Source: Palaemon carinicauda
Taxonomy: Eukaryota; Arthropoda; Malacostraca; Decapoda; Palaemonidae
Direction: 5' to 3'
Assembly (NCBI RefSeq): GCF_036898095.1
Contig: NC_090767.1
Location: 31,692,352-31,756,351, forward strand
DNA length: 64,000 nt
Both the position numbers and the translations under genes were made by a program. The notes below the pieces were generated by a model. It was not told where the DNA came from, ran no database searches, and saw only the letters and a list, made by a program, of their open reading frames with translations. Shown here piece after piece: positions 55,301-64,000 of this stretch; the stretch's first letter is position 1; every line of letters begins with the position of its first letter.

Positions 55301-55317
55301 TTTTTAGTCTGAACTTA

Positions 55318-55794
<477 letters not shown>

Positions 55795-56260
55795 TAAGGG
55801 CCAGTACAAGAGTTTTTAACCAGCTACAATGCCATATTTCTAAGGGCAAAACATTTGGCTTACATTGCCATAGTTCAAGGAGCTGAACTAAAAGCTTTTG
55901 TTACCTACATTGCCCTATTTCTAAGGGCAGAACATGTTCCTTATATTGTCATAATTCCAAGAGCAGACCTAAAAGCATTTGTTAGCTAGATTGACATATT
56001 TCTAAGAGTAGAACAAAGGGTTTTCGTTGCCATAATTCCTAGAGCAGATCAATGATCTTTCATGAACTACGTTGCCACACTTCTAAGGTCAAAATCAAGA
56101 GCTTTCAATAGTTAAATATTGTCATAATTCTAAGGGAGGAACAAAGAACTTATATTGTCATACATTTAAGGACAGATCAATCAGCTTTTGTTAGCAATAT
56201 TTTCATAATTTTAATCACAGAACGAATCTTTCATTAGCTACATTGTCATAATTCTATGGA
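55795..56260. repeat. Degenerate minisatellite, unit about 45 bases (right arm)
   Basis: Partner of 18380-18860, reverse orientation: TTAGCTACATTGxCATAxTTCTAAGGGCAGAACAxAAGCTTTTG. Similar copy number. Confidence 0.8.
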
Positions 56261-57784
56261 TAGAATTTGGCTTTTGGATATTACAAATCTCATCATTTAG
56301 AGAGTTGTTTACATATAAATATGTATGACATCTGTATTCGACTAGTGAAGTGTAATGACAAGGCATTATGTTAGTAACCGGGGGAATCATACTATATGGT
56401 GGTATAACTCCGGACAACAATAATCACTTCCCTTGTGTGTCTTAGTATAGATAATGATTAATTATACTGTTCACATCCCCAATTTTTTCTTGCAGGGATC
56501 ATTGGGAACGTCTTTATATGTAAGACTCCTGTTTTCAGAACTTCGCTTACCTACACGTTCAAATGGTAATTTGTACAGCCACCTTTTTTCTCTTGCTCAG
56601 CCCACAATAACACAAAACCTTAATTTAAAAAAAAAATATGAAAACTCATATACTATGATCATTTTATGAATTGGATCATTATATTTTAGTGTGATAATTA
56701 TATAAGTGGAAAAAAATGGCTTTTGAAGAAACTTGGCACATATGGTTGATTTTACAGCCCATAAACCAGAACATTCAACAAATGCACACAATCATAGATA
56801 ATTGTGTAGTTGCAGACTTCCATGCTGTATAATTATAAATATTCTCCAGAAGGCACACATTAATAAGCTTAAGCAATAGGCCTAAAGACTATATACTTCT
56901 AGTGTGGTTTATTCATTTATTCGTGAAATAATCAGTCTAAGGAGAGTTGCGGAGGTAAGGACACAGGTTGTAGGTTAGGTTAGGTAGCGTTCTATGCAGT
57001 ATTCCAATCTGCTGTTATACAAAGGCTCCAAATTCTGAAATAAATCCATAGAATGTGCATTTTTATATGACACTTCAATGCTGTAATATTATATTTTCAA
57101 GAATGTACACATAATTAGGCCTAAGCCGGCTAAGTCATAGCTCTAGACACCACACACTTTTACTGTGACTTAATCACATTTTTGTCATATAAATAACCAG
57201 CAATTCACAGTTTTTAAGATAAACAACATTGGACAAATATTGCTTGAGTGTCTTACCTCACAGAATTATACGCAATACAATAACTTTTTATACAAGCTTG
57301 TAAAAACCAGAATGTCACTACCTCGACAGGTCAATTCTATAAGAAATAACAGACTCTTTTATGTAAATAGTTCCCAAAGACTAAATTTAATGATAAATTT
57401 GGTAAAATCATAATTTTATAATATTTATATAAATAATTTCTCAATTAGACTTTCTGAAAAAACAGGGTCTTTAATTGTAGAAACTTTTAAGACCCGACTT
57501 CAGGGATTTTTGAGGCCATAGAGTTTTATCAAAAGTATTTCAAGGTTTGCTTTCCTGGTCCTATATTGCACCAAAACTTTATAGGACATACACAATCAGA
57601 ATAGATGCTCAGCAGAACATCAACCAGGTACACCCAACCCACCACTGTGGTATCCAACCACGACATTGATCTCGCTAGTAAGCTGCTTAAACTCACAGTC
57701 CGGGGCTTTCATTGACTTGCTGCCATTTGAATGCTAGACGAACCCGTTACCACTTTTCTTAGAGCATAATATCTTAGGTTGAAG
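56261..57784. other. AT-rich right-arm region, no gene seen
   Basis: Reverse partner of about 17141-18379. A segment at 57440-57600 and another near 57665-57770 are not in the left arm. Confidence 0.55.
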
Positions 57785-57925
57785 CCCTTGTATATCAGCG
57801 ACCAGTTCCTCATGCAATGATAAAAAGTGTACCTAAACTATCCCCCCACCTAACCTATAAGCCGTGTCCTTGGGGGATAACGCCCCCTTGCGCCCATCCT
57901 TACAGTGCCGTATTCTAAGTTAGAC
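57785..57925 (-). repeat. Dispersed hairpin repeat, copy 4
   Basis: Partner of 16978-17140: GCCCTTGTATATCAGCGACC, CCCCACCTAACCTA, GGGGGATAACGCCCCC. Confidence 0.65.
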
Positions 57926-57930
57926 ATTAT

Positions 57931-60392
57931 AATAAATGATACATATTTCATATTCTTATTGAAAACTGTCATGATGAGGAGTACCCTGATAGTGTGCAGG
58001 TATTTATATATACAGATGATGTCTGTATCGTAACCCTACGCTCTGTCTTCAAGAAGCATTACAGAATACAAATAGGCAATGACATCATACCTAATAAGGT
58101 TAAGGATTTTGGTCTTAGTCAGGGTGCTTCTCATCAAATTCTTTGACTGTTTCATGTCCAGGCTGTACTCTCTCTTGTGGAGTATGCCACCCCTGTGCTT
58201 ACCTCTATCTCACCCACACACAAAGTCATTGGAAGTAGTAAAAAAACAACGCAATGAGGACCATTCTGGGAGCCACCATGTGTACCAAGCTCTCTTTGCT
58301 CAGGTCTGAGGCTCACCTCTTCCAGCTTGCAAATGGGATCAACAGCCAAAATAGTCTTATCATCATCAAAACCCTTAAAACTCGCAGGAAAGGTCCTCTT
58401 CAAAATAAACTTAGGCACATAATTCACCTGTTTGCTGATCTTAATCTGCCCTCCAACCCATTCATATGTGGGTCAAGACATTTATACAATTAAAGTTTAA
58501 TTACACATCCCTCCCCTTCTCTAAAAACAGCCTTCAGAGCTGAATTTTCATCCCTTCTAAATTCTCCTGCTAATAATGTGGTTTGACAGAACTGTTCCAG
58601 CTGCTGTTGCTGTTGTATACTTTGTAGCGTACACAGCCAGTTAGAGACTCTCAAACAGCACTTGCCCCTTACAAATAGAACTTGTGGCAATCCTGAAGGC
58701 CCTGGAACACTCTGCCACTCTCTGAGGTCACACTTCTATCCACATCGACTCAATGGGCTCAAGCGCAGTCTTAAAGAACCCTAACGTTAGAGAAAACTCA
58801 CTAATCACCACTAAAATCAAGTACTTAGCCCATACCTATTACCAGAATCAATGTTGTGTAATTATCATTGGGATCCCAAATCATATTTGGGTTCTGGACA
58901 ATAAAGCGGCTGATAGTCTTGCCAGGGGAGCCCTTGCAGTAGACACAACAAGTTTACCCCTGTGCCCTCCCTTCAGCAGTTAAAGAAGTCAATGATCGAC
59001 CATTGCCACAGTCGGCTCTTAAGACCCATCAGGCAAGCCCAATTAAATTCCTCTCGGTCAGCCACTTGGTATATCAGTGGTAATAATTCTGTTCAGCAGT
59101 GCCTTCCTAAAATCACCCTCAGGTTGATATCTGTCATAACCCACAGACTCAGACTAGGATACCCGTGCGCCTGGGAGTTGATTGGCATAGGAAATAGAAA
59201 CCGCTCATACCATGACCAACCTAAAGGCCTTCTCTTAGAACATTACCTGCTTCAGTGTAACGAAACCTTCCCGCTCAGGCAGTCCCTCAACCCAAAGCCA
59301 TCAGCTCACTCCAGTCCTTATAGCCAGGTACATACTGGAAAATATAAAAACGCTTTCAGTTTTTCTGTGCTCCTATCCACCACCCAGGTAACTACATTAC
59401 ACTGGGACATACACACCCTTTCCATCCTTATCTACACCACTAGCCCGTTTGACTCCTACGCTTCAAACTCTACATGCTGCTTGACAGCGGTACCGCTCCC
59501 ATTTTATCAAATTGCTCCTTGAACCTACATCAGTCCTTCCGCCTTACTAACCCATATGCTCACATGGTTAGGTGAACGAGGTCCTTCTCCCTCTTACTCA
59601 TGTTGCTGTCTTTCTCATGCAACCCAGTCCCTATGCCTTACTGGGTTCTTGTCAGTCCTATAACTCCACCTTAAGCTAGCCAGGAACTCAGCCTCCCATC
59701 TATAACTTAACACAGATAACCTCCAACTCCACACACAGTTTCTTCCCTTCACTGGGTCTTAGTACTGTCAGTCCTTTCTATTTGAACTAGAATTGCTCCA
59801 TTTCTCCCTTCGGGGATTGCATTGCCGGACACCAAGCCTGGCAACTATCCTTGATCCCTTATTTGAGCCATAAATAGTTACGGCTTGTCCTAATGCCCAA
59901 AATTATACAAATGGGCCATCATATAAGAAGAATTACATGCCATTTTTCTTAACCATGGGAACCCCACTCTGCCATGTACATGAGTTCAGAAAGCAACCCA
60001 TTGGGGACCACTTTCCAGAGGACTGGCTCATGGGCTTAGTCAAAACGGGTCTTATCCCCTGGTGTTATAAGAAAAACTATTGACCACTATCATATTCGGT
60101 TGAGAACCTAAGAAGCTCTTGTGCTGAGCACGAGCCAATACCTCCCTGGAGGCATGCTCTCTGAACTGGCTGATGGCTATGTCTCAATACTGGGGCTTCG
60201 ACCCCATTGTTTTCTACTTCTTTTAAAGACCTTCCACTCCTCCCGCAGTCCCTTCTCACCGAGTCTTATTGCTATCCAACTTTCTACCTACTCCTCATGC
60301 AGGTGTCAATGGGCACAGAGGCTCAGTCCTCAACTGCTTCCTTGTGGCTCCTCTATGGTACCTGTTCCTTTGGCCACCACCCTCCAAGAAGG
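57931..60392 (+). pseudogene. I/Jockey-like LINE ORF2, RT C-terminus, RNase H and 3' region (right arm)
   Basis: RT turn VFIYTDDVCIVTLRS near 58005, then IQIGNDIIPNKVKD and LLSLVEYATPVLTSI equivalents. In the RNase H region, INSMGSSAV of the left arm is IDSMGSSAV here, retaining the catalytic Asp, and the NExADxLA box reads LDNKAADSLARGAL. The N-terminal DGS segment is frame-broken. Downstream RLGYPCAWELIGIGNRNRSY and LLEHYLLQCNETFP is the Cys/His-type tail. Ends at about 60392 against Copia sequence. Confidence 0.78.
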
Positions 60393-61660
60393 TTTAGGCT
60401 CTCAGCTCTTCCATTTTGCTGAGGAAAGAATGAAGTTGTCAGCCGTCTCTCTATTCCCTTCTTTGAAAGAAAAACCGAGAATTCCTTGCTGACACACTCT
60501 CCCCTATTATCAATGAGGAAGCATGGCAAAAGTCTGTTGTGTTTCCTCTCTGCCTTGGACATGTATCCCTTCAATTTCTCCTTTGTTTTACTTTTCTTCA
60601 TTTTAGCATTTTCACTGAACTATGAATTCTCGTCCAAAAAGATGGCAAAATATTTGCTTTCACTTGCATTTGATAATGGTTCAGGAATCTAACAAACATC
60701 ATTAGGTACTATTTTTTTTTTACTCACTTGCATGCATTGGGCTATTTTTGGGCTTACCTACCATGCATTTTTTGCAGTATTCAAGTTTTCCTTTCGTTTC
60801 ACATACACTGGGTAAGGATAGTAAATATACAAACCTTCAGTGCCATAAATTAATTGTTGCTCTTTTTCTGGGACTTGTATGTCTTCCTTCTTCTTCACAT
60901 TTTTGACACCTTTATATGTTACTAACTTAAAACTTTTTCATGAAATTTTCTTTCAGACATCAGGTTTCTATCTAGTTCTACGGTATAGTACACTTCTTGT
61001 AATTTCAACTCATATCCACCATACTGGTATATCATTTACATAAAAACTTTTTTTCTATAGGGAACTAAAAACATCTTTCCATATTTCCACTTTGCGTTAC
61101 CTGTGTTGCTACTGTCCAAATGCGCAAGTCTGTCTTTATGAGGTTTCATCTGATCACTAGCACCAGAATCCATATTCCATATTAATTTGGAATCTTATTA
61201 TCTCATTTATGACACGTTCAAAATTGAATTCCCTTTTTATCTGTTTTCAATTACTGCAACAATTTCCTTTATATCACTGAATGTGGAATTTAAGACATTT
61301 CGTCCGCTAAAGCTGCATTCTCATCTCTGGTCATTCTGATTGCATATACTATATATACACTCATAAACATTTCTTCAGTTTTACTTCATCTACACACTTC
61401 TTCAAGCACATCAACAATTTGAAATGTTTCCATTTTTATTGGGATATCGCTTAAAATATCCTGTGCTTCTTTTGCTTTGTTATATTCAATGATGACGTCC
61501 ATATTTAAAATATTGTTTGATATAATTTTGTGCGTCGCTATTTCTTTTAAGTTCTATTTCCGTCCATTCGTCTTGATACTCGTCACATCCTGGATCTATA
61601 CTTTCCTCCACCTCTTTCGAGTAAAAAAAGCTCTAGTTCTATTCTCCCAATGGAAATAAT
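60393..61660 (-). pseudogene. Ty1/Copia-like relic 1, right-arm copy
   Basis: The minus strand carries the integrase core (IDNRGECVSKEFSVFLSKKG, FFPQQNGRAESLN, with the catalytic Glu kept in AES), the DINLMSE protease end, and the acidic Gag-side stretch. It lacks the short insertion present at 13575-13645. Confidence 0.75.
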
Positions 61661-63265
61661 TGTGGTTGTGAAGAAATAAAATGCGTTGGGTTAGGGGACA
61701 GTTAACGGAGAAAGCAACCATTGTGCCTGCGCAGAGACATGAGGGGAGGCCGTATGGCAAAAGGATTGATAAAAGGAAGAGTACTATGCACACGATTAGA
61801 GTAAAGACAAAATTGAAAATTTACAGTGATACAGTGAAAAGTGTATGAGTGGTAAACTTGGGGAAAAGCTTAGTTATACAAGAGGAGCACAATGAGAAAG
61901 TGTCATCGGTAGACATAGTGGGGATAGTAAAGGAAAAGGGAGTGATCAGCCAGTTGGAAAGAATTGCACCATATTGCACGAGGTGGGTTGAGCTGGCGAA
62001 GGAATGGACAGGCCTTGGACTTGTAAGTTTGACTATCACACGCTATATAGGCCTTTATAAACAAGCATAATGAGAGACATCATGGCCACTGTGTTGAAGC
62101 CGATAACTGAGTAATCCAGTGAGGGTGATATTTCAGAGTTGTTGCAGAAAGCGACCCTGGTGTGTGAACTTCAGAATGTCATGGAAGTTGCTACTCTGGT
62201 ACTATTGAGACTCTGATGTGTTTTCGGCAAATCTGTGCATGTTAGGTCTAACACTTTGGAGGAGTGTCTGAGAAGACTTTTGCATGTGAGATGTGATGGG
62301 GTTGCCTAAAGGCGTAAGACAAATGCTAAGTGCAGTAGCTTACCTTGAAGACAGAAAGCTTGAGAGTATACTAAAGAGAGCCAGGGCTGTGTTACTGGAT
62401 GAGGGTGCTGGTATGGTGGGTAGTGTGGCGCCAATTGGTGAGGAATGCAAGGGTGCGAGTGGATCACTATTGCAAGCAGAGGTAGGTGCAGCTACAGTTT
62501 CGGTTAAGACTTGCACCAATATTGGACCGCACAACAGTTTGGAAAAGAAAGAGTCACGGGTGTTCAGTCACCTCCAGCAGCAGAGGTGGCTGGAACACCA
62601 CAGCTTGTAGGAGACCTAAGATAACGGATTTGTGCTTATGTAGTACCTAGCGAGAATAATGACCATTAAGATGTTGATTAGGATTAGTTTGTGGATCTGC
62701 CGCAACTGACAATCCAATATGATATTTAATAAACAATAGTGAATGAAGTGCGACAGGTATTGGAAAATGATCAGCATGAGGGTTCTGCCACATATGCAGA
62801 CATGTTGCGTCCCATACAAAAGTGTATAGACGGTGTTCGTGTGGTGGTGACGAGCGGGAAGAAGTGATTGAGTTCAATCTTGGTCAAGTATGTTGTGAAC
62901 TAATAAATTGCATTGGCTTGAGAAGGCCGTTAATGGAGACAGGAACCATTGTGCCTGCGCAGAGACAAGAGTTGAGGCGGAATTGCGAAAGGATTGATAA
63001 AGGGAAGAGTGCAGTGCAAACGAGCGGGGTAAAGACAAAATAAAAAATTTACACTGATGCAGTAATAAGTGTATGAGCAGTAAACTTGGGGGAGAGCCTG
63101 GTTATACTAGAAGAGCACATTCAGTAACAGATGTCGGTAGACATAAGGTTGATACTAAAGGATAAGGAAGTGAGCAGCCAGTGGGAAAGGTTTGCACCAC
63201 ATGGCACGAGGTGGTTGAGCCGGCAAATGAAAGGACAGGCCTTGGACAAGTAAGTTAAACTATTA
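61661..63265 (+). mobile_element. Gypsy-like LTR element, internally deleted (right arm)
   Basis: 5' LTR 61661-62038 and 3' LTR 62891-63265 (shared ACCATTGTGCCTGCGCAGAG). The interior keeps Gag (62293-62535) and the last 100-odd bases before the 3' LTR. The middle equivalent to 9345-12070 is gone. The junction is near 62536, where CCGCACAACAG changes to TTTGGAAAAGAAAGAGTC. Confidence 0.85.
62293..62610 (+). pseudogene. gag: Gag remnant of the deleted LTR element
   Basis: MMGLPKGVRQMLSAVAYLED, then an acidic/hydrophobic helix, GSVAPIGEECKGASGSLLQA and SVKTCTNIGPHNS. It ends in unrelated residues after the deletion point, losing the zinc knuckles. Unlike the left arm, the frame is continuous across PIG. 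Confidence 0.65.
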
Positions 63266-63530
63266 GAAAAATTTTGTGCACCTCGCTGCATCATAGTACT
63301 CTTGTATTCATCAGTGTAGTAACAATGTTGTTCTTCCAAAAATTTGCCATCTTTTACGAGACTTATTTCACTGTTGTTGGTCTGGCCCATAACCTGCTGA
63401 GGTTTCTTTTTGGGTTATATGTGAAATTTCACCTTTCATAATCACATAGTCTTTGTAATATTATTAATCTACCTTCCTGAGTTTGACCAACAAAAACACT
63501 AGATCAGTCGTTGCGTTTCAATGTTCAGCT
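63266..63530 (-). pseudogene. 5' fragment of Copia-like relic 1 (right arm)
   Basis: Partner of 8440-8637, minus frame MGQTNNSEISLVKDGKFLEE, DEYKSTMMQRGAQNFS. Without the stop seen in the left arm. Confidence 0.45.
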
Positions 63531-63665
63531 TTATGCTGTAGACGGGCTCTTGCTTTACCAGCTCATAGTTTCTTATGACAGATATTGATTAAATTCATAA
63601 AAAAAACATAAATATAATTTCAGTTTCTTCCAATCTTTTATGCTAATGACAATATGAAATAAAAA

Positions 63666-64000
63666 ACGGATTTTGAGCGAAGCAAAAAATCTATTTTTGG
63701 GTGAGATAGACATGTCGTCGTGATGGAAGGTTCCTTCAGTAGCTTCCTAAGGTTATATATGACTACAGTAGATATTCCCAGAGAATTAAAGAGGATTCAC
63801 AGAATACTAACTTCTGGTGCGAGTACCCCAAAGGTTTCCCTCTAGGATATCGTATATCAGCAAGGGACGTATGTATATACACGCCACATGGCTATCTGCA
63901 CCCGAAATAGCTTTAACGCTTCTGGGGAAAGGTGGGGAGATAACTGAGGTGCCGTTCCAAAGTTACCATCTTTCGGTATTGCTCTGGTACTCGCATGCAA
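63666..64000 (-). mobile_element. DIRS-like copy C, terminal repeat only (continues past the window)
   Basis: ACGGATTTTGAGCGAAGCAA matches the left end of copy B at 27132 and continues collinearly (GATGGAAGGTTCCTTCAGTA, TTTCCCTCTAGGATATCG) with more divergence after 63780. The orientation is the same as copy B, that is, coding on the minus strand beyond the window. Confidence 0.9.

Overview
The window looks like a piece of a large, repeat-dominated arthropod genome, most likely a decapod crustacean (shrimp-like). The evidence is a complete DIRS-type tyrosine-recombinase retrotransposon of the kind common in decapods, many LINE, Ty3/Gypsy and Ty1/Copia relics, long (AT)n arrays and TTAGG-like motifs. 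The species-level guess is from memory of repeat families and is weak. I see no convincing single-copy host gene, rRNA, tRNA or CRISPR array. Almost every coding-like stretch is a mobile-element ORF, and nearly all carry stops or frameshifts.

Layout. 1-1933 is the 5' end of one DIRS copy (minus strand), abutting a 5'-cut Ty3/Gypsy element (1934 to about 5660). 5661-8009 holds microsatellites, a LINE-tail fragment and a short terminal-inverted-repeat element (7617-7824) with a telomere-like interior. The dominant structure is a very large inverted repeat: left arm about 8010-35540, right arm about 45195-63665 in the opposite orientation. Reading inward from the outer ends, both arms carry the same series: Copia relic split by an LTR retrotransposon, I-like LINE ORF2, a dispersed hairpin repeat, a 45-bp minisatellite, an (AT)n array, a hAT-like transposase relic, a LINE ORF1 relic and an AT-rich block. 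The spacer (35541-45194) holds another Copia relic, LINE ORF1 and tyrosine-recombinase fragments, an exactly 500-N assembly gap (38221-38720), a third hAT relic and a LINE 3' end.

Because the arms are paralogous, each acts as the empty-site control for the other. The left arm alone carries the 7.5-kb DIRS element (27132-34604), an ORF1-only LINE (18994-21279), an RTE-like LINE 3' end (about 24568-25665) and a 284-bp insertion with an 8-bp duplication. The right arm alone carries a Mag-like Gypsy with LTRs (49694-54429), a 68-bp hairpin micro-insert (49260-49327), a roughly 2.7-kb internal deletion of its LTR element, and a second DIRS start at its outer edge (63666-64000).

The genes do not form a host pathway; they are replication modules of separate elements. 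The DIRS copy is the best preserved: inverted terminal repeats, an internal complementary region joining the two end sequences, Gag, RT-RNase H and a tyrosine recombinase. It has a broken frame in each module and a changed catalytic residue. The main caution is the 500-N gap: the two arms lie on different contigs, so the inverted arrangement needs long-read support.
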